The notes under the pieces are model-generated. The model worked only from the letters and a program-made list of their open reading frames with translations, was not told where the DNA came from and made no database searches. This document shows positions 23,347-32,555 of a stretch of DNA of 64,000 nucleotides, piece by piece. Numbering within the stretch: position 1 is the first letter of the stretch; the number at the start of each line of letters is the position of its first letter. This stretch comes from Armatimonadota bacterium. Its GTDB lineage: Bacteria; Armatimonadota; Fimbriimonadia; Fimbriimonadales; GBS-DC. The stretch spans positions 1 through 64,000 of the forward strand of contig JABWCR010000005.1 in NCBI GenBank assembly GCA_013359125.1, written 5' to 3'. A program made the translations under genes and the position numbers.

Positions 23347-24288
23347 ATGCCCACAGCGTTAGTAGCCGGCGGAGCAGGCTTCTTAGGCTCGCACCTGGTC
23401 GATAAACTGATCGACGAGGGCTGGCGCGTTCTAGCCATCGACAATCTGATCACGGGCGACTGGTCGAACTTGGACCATCAGCCAGATGTCGTGCGAATCG
23501 AGGCCGATGTTTCCCGGCCGCTCACTATCGACGAGGCGATCGACGGCGTCTTTCATCTCGCTTCTCCCGCCAGCCCGGTCGATTTTGCACGGATACCGTT
23601 CGAGATACTTCATGCCGGTTCTATCGCGACCGAGAGGCTGTTGGAGTTGGCGATTGCTAAGAACGCTCGCTTTTTATTCGCCTCCACCTCAGAAGTTTAT
23701 GGCGACCCTCTGGTCCATCCTCAGAGCGAGACGTACTGGGGCAACGTCAACCCGATCGGCGTGCGCGCGGTGTACGACGAAGCAAAACGTTTTGGCGAGG
23801 CGACGACTATGGCCTTTGCGCGGTATAGGAGCGCCGATGTGCGAATCGTCCGTATCTTTAACACTTACGGCGAGCGGATGCGACTGGGCGACGGCCGCGT
23901 GGTGCCCAATTTCGTCGGCCAAGCGCTGAGAGGCGAGCCGCTCACGGTCTATGGCGACGGCTTGCAGACTCGAAGCTTCTGTTATGCGAAAGACCTCATC
24001 GATGGCATTTATCGACTGTTTCAAAGCGGCTGCGCCGAGCCGGTCAACATCGGTAATCCGACCGAGCACACCATCTTGGAGTTTGCCAAGGCCGTGCAGC
24101 GACTAACCGGCAGCCAATCGCCCATCGTGCATCGGGAGTTTGTAACGCCGGACGATCCCAAACAGCGGCGACCGGACATCGCGAAGGCTAAGTCGATTTT
24201 AGGGTGGGAGCCTGCAACCTCGTTAGACGATGGCCTAAAGCGCACGATAGAGGACTTTCAGAAGCGGATCAGCCGCGCGCAACCTTGA
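23347..24288 (+). CDS. UDP-glucuronate decarboxylase (UDP-xylose synthase)
   Basis: A 313-residue short-chain dehydrogenase-fold enzyme. NAD is bound at [16 protein letters not shown]. The catalytic serine/threonine region is [11 protein letters not shown] and the Tyr-X3-Lys pair lies in [10 protein letters not shown]. The phrase [19 protein letters not shown] closely follows the UXS signature ([19 protein letters not shown]), which distinguishes it from GalE and dTDP-glucose dehydratase. The product, UDP-xylose, feeds cell-surface glycans. Its 3' end overlaps the convergent E1 gene by 20 nt. Confidence 0.88.
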   Translation: MPTALVAGGAGFLGSHLVDKLIDEGWRVLAIDNLITGDWSNLDHQPDVVRIEADVSRPLTIDEAIDGVFHLASPASPVDFARIPFEILHAGSIATERLLELAIAKNARFLFASTSEVYGDPLVHPQSETYWGNVNPIGVRAVYDEAKRFGEATTMAFARYRSADVRIVRIFNTYGERMRLGDGRVVPNFVGQALRGEPLTVYGDGLQTRSFCYAKDLIDGIYRLFQSGCAEPVNIGNPTEHTILEFAKAVQRLTGSQSPIVHREFVTPDDPKQRRPDIAKAKSILGWEPATSLDDGLKRTIEDFQKRISRAQP

Positions 24289-26437
24289 GCGCGGCTTGCA
24301 CAATTCGCTCGACGCTCGGCGCAAAGGCGTCCTCCAGAGGCTCGCTCATGGGCACGGGCGTATCCAGTTCCGTAATCAGTTCTGGCTTAACGTCCAGATA
24401 ATCAAATCCCGTGCGTCCGTTCTCAAAAGCGTGCTCCATTGTCTGCCGAGCAATCTCCATGGCTACGCCGCACATGGGGAAGCCCTCGCTGACGACGACC
24501 AGACGACCGGTCTTTCGGACAGAGTTCGCTATGCAGGCCGCATCGAGAGGTTTGAGAGAGCGCGGGTCGATCACCTCACAATCGATGCCTTGCTCGGCCA
24601 ACTGCCGTGCAGCCGCCAGCGCAAAGTAGAGCTGCCGACTATAGGCGACCAGGGTAACGTCCTTGCCTTCCCGCTTGACATCGGCAACGCCGATGGGCAA
24701 GACATAGTCCTCGCTCGGCACCGGCCCCATCGCTCCGGAATAGAGAAGTTTATGCTCCAAGAAGACTACCGGGTTCTCTGAGCGGATGGCGGCTTTTAGA
24801 AGCCCCTTAGCATCGAACGGCGTGGCCGGCATCACGACGTAAAGACCGGGTATGTGCATCATCCATGCCTCCATCGTCCCGCTGTGGTGGGCGGCGATAC
24901 AGCGCCCTACCCCGCCCTGCGACCGATAGACGACCGGCACGCTGGTCTTGCCGCCAAACATGAAACGATTGTACGCGGCGTTGTGCACAATCTGGTCGGA
25001 GGCAAGGGTAACGAAATCGACGTACTGAAACTCGACGACCGGTCTCATGCCTCTCATGGCCGCGCCGGCGCCTATGCCCGCGATAGCCAGTTCCGAGATC
25101 GGCGTGTCCATCGCTCGGCGGGCGCCAAACTCTTGAAAGAGTCCCTTTGTAGCCGCATAGGCGCCTCCGTACAGGCCAATGTCTTCGCCCATGACAAACA
25201 CGCTCTCGTCCCGCGCCATCTCCTCTCGAAGCGCCTCGTTCAGCGCCTCGGTGTACAGTTTGATCGGATGAGGCGAATCGATCTGCTCTTTCTTGATCTT
25301 GGGCATCGGCGTCGGCGACAGGCGGGCAATGGCCTCTTCGATGGGCCGCACGCTCGCCTTTAGACGCGCCTCGTTCTGGATGAGCTTGGCCTGCTCTTCT
25401 TCCGGCGTCGGTGCGTAGACATAGCGTTCGATCTCGGCTACCGATGGAAACGGGCTGGCCTCGGCAAAGTCGAACGCGGCTTCGATCGCAGCTTGCGCCT
25501 GTGCTTCGACCGAGTTCATCTCCTCTTCGGAGGCCGTGTTGGCAAGCGCGCCTCTCAATCGCGCGATGCAATCCTTGCCCTTCCACTCGGCGACCTCTTC
25601 TTTGGTGCGATAGAACTGCTGGTCGCTCATGGAGTGGCCGAAGTATCGGTAGCAGAGGGCCTCTAACAGGATCGGTCCCGATCCGCTCCGTATCTCGTCG
25701 AGCGCCTGTTTGGTCGCCTCGCGCACCGCGAGCACGTCCATGCCGTCGATCCTGCGTCCGGGAATGCCATACGCCGCCGCGCGCTCGGCCACAGTTGGTA
25801 CGGGGCTGCCGATAGGCGCTTCGGGAACCGAACGATCGAAGTAAGGCAAGCCCATCGCATAGAGGTTGTTTTCGCACAAAAAGAGCACGGGAAGGCGATG
25901 GATGGCGGCAAAATTGACCGATTCGTGAAAGGCGCCGTTGGCCACTGCGCCATCGCCAAAGAAGCAAAGCACGACAGCGCCAGAGCCGCGAAAGTCCTCG
26001 GCCAAAGCTGCGCCCACCGCGATGGGAATGTTGCCCCCCACAATACCCGTAGCCCCCAGGTTGCCTCGCTCCACGTCGGCGATGTGCATCGACCCGCCGC
26101 GCCCCTTGCAGTAGCCGGTCTCGCGGCCCAAAAGCTCGGCGGCCATGCGATTCCAGTGCTCCTGCCGCTCCTCATCGTTGGCCGACCACAGATTGCCGAT
26201 CGCGCCGCAGTGTCCGTGTCCGCGGTGCGTGCTGGTGATGTAGTCTTTCTTGGTCAGCGCGCCGATCGCCCCCGTGGCGACCGCTTCTTGGCCGACATAG
26301 ATGTGCGCGGCGCCCTTGATCTTGCCCCCGCGCACCAGTTCGTAGACCTTCTCGTCAAAGGCGCGGATTTCCCGCATGGTGCGGAGATCGTTGAGGAGCG
26401 AGGTCTTATCGAGCGCGATCTGTGTCTTCATTTCCAT
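24269..26437 (-). CDS. Thiamine-diphosphate dehydrogenase E1, alpha and beta fused
   Basis: A 722-residue fusion of the two usual E1 chains of 2-oxoacid dehydrogenase complexes. Residues about 1-345 are the alpha part, with the ThDP/Mg motif [17 protein letters not shown] starting at 161 and the substrate-loop THRGHGH. Residues about 391-722 are the beta part ([48 protein letters not shown]). Substrate could be pyruvate, branched 2-oxoacids or acetoin; sequence alone does not decide. No E2 or E3 gene is adjacent. Confidence 0.9.
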   Translation of the reverse strand: MEMKTQIALDKTSLLNDLRTMREIRAFDEKVYELVRGGKIKGAAHIYVGQEAVATGAIGALTKKDYITSTHRGHGHCGAIGNLWSANDEERQEHWNRMAAELLGRETGYCKGRGGSMHIADVERGNLGATGIVGGNIPIAVGAALAEDFRGSGAVVLCFFGDGAVANGAFHESVNFAAIHRLPVLFLCENNLYAMGLPYFDRSVPEAPIGSPVPTVAERAAAYGIPGRRIDGMDVLAVREATKQALDEIRSGSGPILLEALCYRYFGHSMSDQQFYRTKEEVAEWKGKDCIARLRGALANTASEEEMNSVEAQAQAAIEAAFDFAEASPFPSVAEIERYVYAPTPEEEQAKLIQNEARLKASVRPIEEAIARLSPTPMPKIKKEQIDSPHPIKLYTEALNEALREEMARDESVFVMGEDIGLYGGAYAATKGLFQEFGARRAMDTPISELAIAGIGAGAAMRGMRPVVEFQYVDFVTLASDQIVHNAAYNRFMFGGKTSVPVVYRSQGGVGRCIAAHHSGTMEAWMMHIPGLYVVMPATPFDAKGLLKAAIRSENPVVFLEHKLLYSGAMGPVPSEDYVLPIGVADVKREGKDVTLVAYSRQLYFALAAARQLAEQGIDCEVIDPRSLKPLDAACIANSVRKTGRLVVVSEGFPMCGVAMEIARQTMEHAFENGRTGFDYLDVKPELITELDTPVPMSEPLEDAFAPSVERIVQAALKVARG

Positions 26438-26518
26438 CCAAAAGGATACCCCTGCTATTCAGTTTGGGTCTTTTGGAGCGACGGGTTAGGTTTGTCCGGC
26501 ATGTGGGCGTCGGGGCTT

Positions 26519-26803
26519 GTTTCTTACTCAGAATTGTGCTACATTTTTGCGAAAGGCCGCTCAGTAGCTAGCGCTCGGTCTGACAACATCCTCCACAGGA
26601 CACGGTTCAGACGGTCGCGAAGGTTCTGCCGATCGAAGCGCCCTGTGGAGGGTTAAAAGTACCGCCGGCGTTCCCGTCTTTCGGCTCGCGGGGACGCTCG
26701 CCCTCCCGGTCGGTATGGAAGTCGGGCCAGGCAGGAGCCTGGCGTTCCGAAATGAACGGGAATCTTCGGAAATGTAGCACAAAACCGGATACGATTCTAA
26801 CCC
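26519..26803. mobile_element. MITE-like element, decayed copy, in a gene-free gap
   Basis: The gap 26438-26992 holds no gene. Inside it, the left arm (ACTCAGAATTGTGCTACATT at 26526-26545) and the right arm (26770 to about 26803, AATGTAGCACAAAACCGG...) are imperfect inverted repeats of the same sequence seen perfectly at 55560-55585 and 55782-55807. Between them lie the 26-bp GC-rich repeat (26683-26708) and a REP-like hairpin (26726-26743, GCCAGGC-AGGA-GCCTGGC, then GTTCCG). There is no transposase. Confidence 0.65.
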
Positions 26804-26942
26804 TGAACGCGGCGATCTGTTCAGGGGGCGCAAATCAGCGACATCTCGTTCGGGCCGCGCGGCGGCCGCTGTTGAAAGCGTGTTTTCCGCTTCCCGCCTC
26901 CGCGTAAACGGGTAGGAGACGGCCAGCGAGTTGGCTAAGGTC

Positions 26943-26966
26943 AAAGCGCCGGCTTACCGGCGCTTT
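26943..26966. terminator. Strong hairpin just upstream of the rsh gene
   Basis: A perfect 10-bp stem (AAAGCGCCGG / CCGGCGCTTT) with loop CTTA lies 26 nt before the Rsh start codon. It ends in only three T, so it is a weak intrinsic terminator in either direction. It could instead be a boundary or attenuator for rsh. A TATAATAATG string overlaps the start itself. Confidence 0.5.
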
Positions 26967-26992
26967 CCGAGGCTGCCTCCAAGGCTATAATA

Positions 26993-29200
26993 ATGTCAGT
27001 GAGCGCAATCGCCCAAGACATTGATCTGCCCGAATCGGTTACGGAGCTTGTGGAGAAGGTCCGCGCTTATCTGCCGTCCGAGCCGACCACCAAGATTATC
27101 GACGCCTATCACTACGCCGAGGAGATGCACAAGGGTCAAAAGCGAAGCTCTGGCGAGGCGTATATCACCCATCCTCTGGCCGTCGCGCACATTTTGGCCG
27201 ATATCAACATGGACTTGGAGACCGTCATTGCGGGTCTGTTGCACGATGTGATCGAGGACACCCCGGCGACCTACGATCAGGTCAAGAAGCGATTTGGGAA
27301 GACCGTCGCCGACCGCGTGCAGGGCGTTAGCAAATTAGAGTGGCCGACGGAGCTTTTGGAGCGCGAGAACGAGGTGGCGCGGAAGCGGCAAGAGGTTACT
27401 AAGATCGCCGAGAACTTGCGAAAGATGCTTCTGGCCATTTCGGACGATCTGCGCGTGCTAGTGATTAAACTGGCGGACCGACTGCACAACATGCAAACTC
27501 TGGAGAGTCTGCGGCCCGACAAGCAGGCCCGCATCGCCACTGAGACGCTTCAGATTTACGCTCCCCTTGCGCACCGTTTGGGCATCTGGCAGATCAAGTG
27601 GCAATTGGACAATTTGGCGTTCAAATATCTGTTTCCAAACGAATACAAGGACCTCTCCGAAAAGGTCTCCCGCAGCCGCCAAGAGCGCGACCGCGAGGTC
27701 GATCGTCTGGTCGTTGCGCTAAAAGAGCGACTGGCCGAGCAAGGCATCAAGGCAGAGGTGCGCGGGCGGTCGAAACACCTGTGGAGCATCTTTCAGAAGA
27801 TGCGGCGGGAGAACATCGAGTTCGAGCAGATTCACGACTTGATGGCCGTGCGCGTGATCGTGAACACAGAGGGCGAATGCTATCAGGCGCTGGGCATCGT
27901 TCACGATCTGTGGGTGCCCATTCAGGAGCTTTTTTACGATTACATCGGCAAGCCGAAGCCGAACGGCTACCGCTCGTTGCACACCAAGGTGATCGTGCCG
28001 ACGGGGCAGACGATGGAGGTGCAAATACGAACGCAAGAGATGCACAGGGTTGCTGAGCACGGGCTGGCCGCGCACTGGCAATATAAAGAGGGCAAGGAGG
28101 ACGCCGCTGCGGCCGCCAAGATGACCAAGCTGCGCGCTCAGCTTTCGGATTGGACGGACCCCAGGCACAGTTCGGAGTTCATGAACAGCCTCTTGGGCGA
28201 TCTCTATCCCGATCAGGTTACGGTTTGGACGCCCAGAGGCGACGTGATCGAGCTGCCGGTGGGATCGACGCCGATCGACTACGCCTATCGCATTCACACC
28301 GACTTGGGAGCGCACTGCTTTGGCGCCAAGGCGAACGGGCGGATGGTGCCATTGAACTATCAACTGCGCAATGGCGACGTGATGGAGATTCTGACCCGCC
28401 CCAGCGCCGCGCCGAGCATGGATTGGTTAAAATGGGTGAAGACCTCGAGCGCTCGGTCCAAGATTCGCGCCTACTTCCGCCGGATTCGGCGAGAGGGCTC
28501 GGTGGACCGTGGGCGAGAGTTGGTGGAACGCGAGGCCGAACGTTCTGGCTTTGCGCGAAATCTCCTGCAGGAGCACATCGAAACGATCGCGACGGCTATG
28601 CACTTTAACACGGTTGAGGATCTGCTGGCCAGCGTGGGCGAGGGTTTAGCCAGCGCGACCAACGCCATCACCAAACTCAAGGCGCTGTTGCCGGCCAAGC
28701 ACGAAGAGGCGGCAATCCCGACCGAAGTGAGCCGGCCCCGAACCGTGGTTTCGGAAGGCACGCACGACGTGCTCACGCGGCGGGCGCGCTGTTGCCTGCC
28801 CTTGCCGGGCGACGACATTTTGGGCTACATCACCCGAGGTCGCGGGATGGTGATGCACCGGTCGATGTGCCCTAACATCCGCGCCTATCAAGATCGAGAG
28901 CCGGAGCGCGTGATCGCGTTGGATTGGAACACGGGCGGCAAATCGATGTTTCCCGTTGGCATCCGCATCGACACGACGGATCGGATTGGGCTTTTGGGAG
29001 ACGTTACAACGATCCTGGCCGAGATGCAGTGCAACATCCGAGCGGCCAAAATTCGCGCGCATCAGAATAACACGGCGACCATCGAGATCGAGATCGATGC
29101 GCGGGATTCGGATCATTTGGCACAGGCGTTTCAAAAGTTGCGCACCTTGGGCGATGTGCTCAACGTCTACCGACAAGAGCCGAAGCCGAAGAAGGCTTAG
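26993..29200 (+). CDS. rsh: Bifunctional (p)ppGpp synthetase/hydrolase (Rsh)
   Basis: A 735-residue long RelA/SpoT homologue that makes and degrades (p)ppGpp. In order: HD hydrolase with HPLAVAHILADI and GLLHDVIEDT (intact HD, so hydrolysis is expected); synthetase with GRSKHLWSIFQKM and the EVQIRTQEMH...AEHGLAAHWQYK segment; TGS (TPRGDVIELPVGSTPIDYAYRIHTDLG); a conserved-cysteine region (RARCCLPLPGDDILGYITRGRG); and an ACT domain at the end (GLLGDVTTILAEMQCNIR). No other RelA is visible nearby. Its end overlaps the convergent galE. Confidence 0.97.
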   Translation: MSVSAIAQDIDLPESVTELVEKVRAYLPSEPTTKIIDAYHYAEEMHKGQKRSSGEAYITHPLAVAHILADINMDLETVIAGLLHDVIEDTPATYDQVKKRFGKTVADRVQGVSKLEWPTELLERENEVARKRQEVTKIAENLRKMLLAISDDLRVLVIKLADRLHNMQTLESLRPDKQARIATETLQIYAPLAHRLGIWQIKWQLDNLAFKYLFPNEYKDLSEKVSRSRQERDREVDRLVVALKERLAEQGIKAEVRGRSKHLWSIFQKMRRENIEFEQIHDLMAVRVIVNTEGECYQALGIVHDLWVPIQELFYDYIGKPKPNGYRSLHTKVIVPTGQTMEVQIRTQEMHRVAEHGLAAHWQYKEGKEDAAAAAKMTKLRAQLSDWTDPRHSSEFMNSLLGDLYPDQVTVWTPRGDVIELPVGSTPIDYAYRIHTDLGAHCFGAKANGRMVPLNYQLRNGDVMEILTRPSAAPSMDWLKWVKTSSARSKIRAYFRRIRREGSVDRGRELVEREAERSGFARNLLQEHIETIATAMHFNTVEDLLASVGEGLASATNAITKLKALLPAKHEEAAIPTEVSRPRTVVSEGTHDVLTRRARCCLPLPGDDILGYITRGRGMVMHRSMCPNIRAYQDREPERVIALDWNTGGKSMFPVGIRIDTTDRIGLLGDVTTILAEMQCNIRAAKIRAHQNNTATIEIEIDARDSDHLAQAFQKLRTLGDVLNVYRQEPKPKKA

Positions 29201-30174
29201 TAGCCGTCTGGGTGGGTCTGATGCCAGACCCAAGCATGGCGGACGATCTCCTCTAAGTCCGGATAGTCGGGTTGCCAACCCAACTCGCCGAGCGCTCTTT
29301 CTGAAGATGCCACCAAGGTTGCCGGGTCGCCAGGACGGCGGGGCGCCGGTTCCCAAGCAATGCGTCGATCCGTTACCTTCTCTGCGGCCTGGATGACCTG
29401 CAGAACGCTGTAGCCCTTACCGTTGCCCAGATTGTAGGCAGAGGTTTGAGCGCCGCTTCTCAGTCGTTGCAGGGCCTGATAGTGGGCCTGCGCCAGATCC
29501 CAGATGTGCACATAGTCGCGCACGCAGGAGCCGTCCGGCGTCGGCCAATCGGCGCCGAAGACTTTCATGCCCGCCCGCTTGCCCAGCGCGACTTGCAAAA
29601 CGATAGGGATTAGATGCTCTTCGGGATCGTGGTCCTCGCCCAATTCGCCTTCGGGGTCGGCGCCCGCCGCATTAAAGTAGCGCAGACTGACGGAGCGCAG
29701 GCCGTATGCCTGGTCGTACCAGCCTAACATCCGCTCCATGACGAGTTTGGTCTCGCCGTATGGGTTGGTGGGCGATTTGGGGCAAGATTCATCTATTGGA
29801 ATGCTCTCCGGTTCGCCGTAGACGGCGGCGGAAGAGGAGAAGATCATCATCTTGACGCCGCGGCGCTGCATGGCTTCTAACAGGCGGCAGCATCCGACGA
29901 CGTTGTTATCGTAGTAAAGATCAGGCAAGCGCATCGATTCGCCGACCGATGCATAGGCCGCAAAGTGCATGACGCACTCGATCGAGCGGTTTGAAAAGAG
30001 GCGATTAAGGTCGTCCGGATTGCGCAAGTCGCCTTGGACCAGTTCGGCGCCGCTCACGGCTTCAAGATGGCCTTTGGAGAGGTTGTCGAACACGACGACC
30101 GGTTCGCCCTTCTTTCTTAGATACTTCACCATGTGCGAGCCGATATAGCCCGCGCCGCCGACGACAGCGATCAT
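29197..30174 (-). CDS. galE: UDP-glucose 4-epimerase
   Basis: A 325-residue enzyme interconverting UDP-glucose and UDP-galactose. It has the NAD motif VVGGAGYIGSHMVKYL at the N-terminus, FSSSAAVYGEP (catalytic serine), PYGETKLVMERML (Tyr-X3-Lys) and NLGNGKGYSVLQVI. The ATG at 30174 is chosen because the family begins directly with the NAD motif. It overlaps the upstream gene's TGA as ATGA. Confidence 0.95.
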   Translation of the reverse strand: MIAVVGGAGYIGSHMVKYLRKKGEPVVVFDNLSKGHLEAVSGAELVQGDLRNPDDLNRLFSNRSIECVMHFAAYASVGESMRLPDLYYDNNVVGCCRLLEAMQRRGVKMMIFSSSAAVYGEPESIPIDESCPKSPTNPYGETKLVMERMLGWYDQAYGLRSVSLRYFNAAGADPEGELGEDHDPEEHLIPIVLQVALGKRAGMKVFGADWPTPDGSCVRDYVHIWDLAQAHYQALQRLRSGAQTSAYNLGNGKGYSVLQVIQAAEKVTDRRIAWEPAPRRPGDPATLVASSERALGELGWQPDYPDLEEIVRHAWVWHQTHPDGY

Positions 30175-31670
30175 ATCTCCTCCTTGCGCCTGGCTTCTAT
30201 TTTGGCCGCCTCGGAGTTGCGACCGCAGGCTCTTAAGGCGTTGGCCAGCGCAGTCCATGCTCTCGGTCCGGCGTTTGGCAGAGCGGCGGCTTTTTGCAGC
30301 AGCGTTACTGCTTGCTCTGGCTGACCGAGAGACAGCAGTCGCACTCCCAGGAGCGTTTGGGCTTGCCAGTCGCTGGCCGCTTGTTTGAGGCCTTCGACGG
30401 CGGACCAGTGGCCAGGCATATCGCTGCCAAGGTCTCCTCTTTGCGCCAATTTGTGCTGCTCGGCAGACCCTGCGGCCCATTGGGGCTGCAACGAGTAGAG
30501 CCATGCTAGTTGATGCCTTAGACGAGCGTTATGATGGGCAAGGACGGTGCAGAGTCGGGCCGCGTCTTCCAGCATTCCTGCATCGACGTAGCCGCCGACG
30601 GCCGATTCCATTGCGCTGGGATGGTCGAACAGCGGTTTGACGATCGATTCATCGTCGGAGTCCATGCCCAGAAACGTCTCGGCTCGGTGCATCGGGTCGA
30701 ACGGCGCGAGCGCCCACGCTGCCGCCATCGCCTCTTCTCTGCCCTCTTGCGACCGCAATTGGCGCTGGGCTGCGGCGTAGACGATGTAAGCTCGCGCGGC
30801 GCCGCCGTTGTGGAGGAGCGCCTCGTGGGCGCGTTTTGCAACCATTGGCCAATCGCCCCTCTTGGCAGCAATCGCGGCCAAGTGAAGGTTGGCCCAAGAT
30901 CGCGTTGCAAGGTGCAGTTCGGCCTCGGAGAGCGCTGCAGGCGAGGGCGGCGCGTAGTCTGCTTGGATCTCTGTCAAACGCTCGCCCGCTATCGGCGGAT
31001 CGGGCGGCCGAAGGTCCATGAACGCCAGGCGGCTGCCTTCCATGTCGTACAGTTCGATCTCGCTGATCTCTTTGTCGGCTTCGATCGGTTGCTCGGGATG
31101 AAGGGAGAGTCGCTCCTGTCGGTCGTCCAGGATGAGCAAGGCGCTGGGCAGAAACCGCATGGGATGCAGGATTGTGCGCCCATCCAGTACTTGCGCCACA
31201 AGATAGGCATCGGCAATGCGGCGGCTGTCCGGCTTCAGCCCATCGACCAAGCAGATTGAAAACCCCGCTTCGTCGCAGCGATGCGGGTCGATGCGCCTGA
31301 CCGTTGGGTTGACGAAGCGGCTGCCGTTCATTCCGGGCGCAGGCATCGAGACGACAACATTGTCCGGCGTCTGAAGTTCGAACCCGTACTCCAAGGGATA
31401 GGGATTGGGATTGTATGCGCAGAGACTCGCTTGCACGGAGAGCGATTGGGGTTCCAACGCCAGTTTCAAACGCCATAGCAGTCCAAGCTCGCTGTCGAAA
31501 TCGCCGATCAGCAGGCCGTCCGGCATTGATTGGCATTGAGGCGGGCGTTTGGACATCCTGGGAAGCAGGCGGCATTTTAGGTTGGCGCCGTTGATAGACA
31601 ACTGGACGCCCGAAGCGAGATCGATTCCTACCTGGAGAGAGTCGTTTTGAAGGGCGGCGCGCAGGCTCAT
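30171..31670 (-). CDS. Large protein with C-terminal helical (TPR-like) repeats, unknown
   Basis: A 499-residue protein whose function I do not recognise. The N-terminal 200 residues are beta-rich (for example LQVGIDLASGVQLSINGANLKC, DFDSELGLLWRLKLALEPQ). From about residue 250 on it becomes alpha-helical with repeating A/L-rich pairs (WANLHLAAIAAKRGDWPMVAKRAHEALL, RAWTALANALRACGRNSEAAKI), a TPR-like pattern. The start at 31670 was chosen because upstream codons overlap the divergent cdsA and are not protein-like. It is translationally coupled to galE. Confidence 0.65.
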   Translation of the reverse strand: MSLRAALQNDSLQVGIDLASGVQLSINGANLKCRLLPRMSKRPPQCQSMPDGLLIGDFDSELGLLWRLKLALEPQSLSVQASLCAYNPNPYPLEYGFELQTPDNVVVSMPAPGMNGSRFVNPTVRRIDPHRCDEAGFSICLVDGLKPDSRRIADAYLVAQVLDGRTILHPMRFLPSALLILDDRQERLSLHPEQPIEADKEISEIELYDMEGSRLAFMDLRPPDPPIAGERLTEIQADYAPPSPAALSEAELHLATRSWANLHLAAIAAKRGDWPMVAKRAHEALLHNGGAARAYIVYAAAQRQLRSQEGREEAMAAAWALAPFDPMHRAETFLGMDSDDESIVKPLFDHPSAMESAVGGYVDAGMLEDAARLCTVLAHHNARLRHQLAWLYSLQPQWAAGSAEQHKLAQRGDLGSDMPGHWSAVEGLKQAASDWQAQTLLGVRLLSLGQPEQAVTLLQKAAALPNAGPRAWTALANALRACGRNSEAAKIEARRKEEI

Positions 31671-31700
31671 GGGATTCTCTCCAGAGGATACCTGAGTATA

Positions 31701-32528
31701 ATGGAGCGGATGGGCGGATGGGCGCGAGTAGCTACGGCGGCGGTCGGCATTCCGCTCATGTTGGGGGCGCTGTACTGGCAAGGCGGGCAGTTGTGGGGGA
31801 TTCTGGTTTGCCTGGTCGCGATGTTGGCTGCGTTTGAACTCTATCGAGCCTATAAGCCTGTCGTTAGTCAAAGGCCGTTGCTGGCGGCAGGGCTGACGGC
31901 CGGGGCTTTCTATTCGATTATGGGCTTTGTTCTTGGCTGGAGCGAGGACCGGAGCCTGACCATCGGCCAAAGCCCGACGGCCGGTTTGGTGATTCTGGCA
32001 CTGCTCATTTGGTCGGCCCGTTCGGGCTGGCTCCCGACCAAAGATAACCCAGCGGCCGATGCCTTCGGAACTCTGATTGCGGCCGGCATGGGCGGACTTT
32101 ACTTAAGCCTGTTCGAGTATTTGCTCCAGTTGCGGGAATCGGGTGCGAACGCTGCAGTGGCCGTGTTAGCGACGATTTGGGCAGGAGACACTGCGGCGTA
32201 TTACGTCGGAAGGGCCATTGGAAAGAGACCCTTGGCGCCCTCTGTCAGCCCGGGGAAGACGATAGAGGGCGCTCTTGCGAACTTCGTTGCCTGCAGCGTC
32301 GTCGGCTTGATCGGGACGCACCTGGCGGGATATACGCTCCTGCAGGGGCTCTATATCGGCGCCGGCGCGGGCATACTGGGTCAGGCGGGCGATCTGTTCA
32401 AGTCGTCGCTCAAACGATCGTTGGGTCTAAAGGATTTTGGCGCTTTGTTGCCCGGTCATGGCGGCGCGATCGATCGTTTCGACAGTCTGCTGTTTGTCGG
32501 TCCTTGGGCTTGCCTTGCTCTTGGGTAG
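31701..32528 (+). CDS. cdsA: Phosphatidate cytidylyltransferase
   Basis: A 275-residue integral membrane enzyme making CDP-diacylglycerol for phospholipids. There are about eight hydrophobic segments. Its C-terminal signature is complete: SPGKTIEGALANF, GDLFKSSLKRSLGLKDFGALLPGHGGAIDRFDSLL, which includes the K-R-x-x-K-D-x-x-x-x-x-PGHGG-x-x-D-R-x-D motif. The ATG at 31701 is used; 31710 is an alternative. It is divergent from the TPR-like gene. Confidence 0.93.
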   Translation: MERMGGWARVATAAVGIPLMLGALYWQGGQLWGILVCLVAMLAAFELYRAYKPVVSQRPLLAAGLTAGAFYSIMGFVLGWSEDRSLTIGQSPTAGLVILALLIWSARSGWLPTKDNPAADAFGTLIAAGMGGLYLSLFEYLLQLRESGANAAVAVLATIWAGDTAAYYVGRAIGKRPLAPSVSPGKTIEGALANFVACSVVGLIGTHLAGYTLLQGLYIGAGAGILGQAGDLFKSSLKRSLGLKDFGALLPGHGGAIDRFDSLLFVGPWACLALG

Positions 32529-32555
32529 AATCTCGGTAACAAGGAGTCTCTCCCT

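Noticed and set aside
26438-26992. Short open frames in the gap before rsh
   Set aside because: They run across the element ends and hairpins, lack ribosome-binding sites and have no recognisable features.
29197-30504. GalE starting at 30504
   Set aside because: The extra N-terminus is arginine/serine/alanine-rich antisense-like sequence within the upstream gene; the NAD-binding motif starts at the ATG at 30174.
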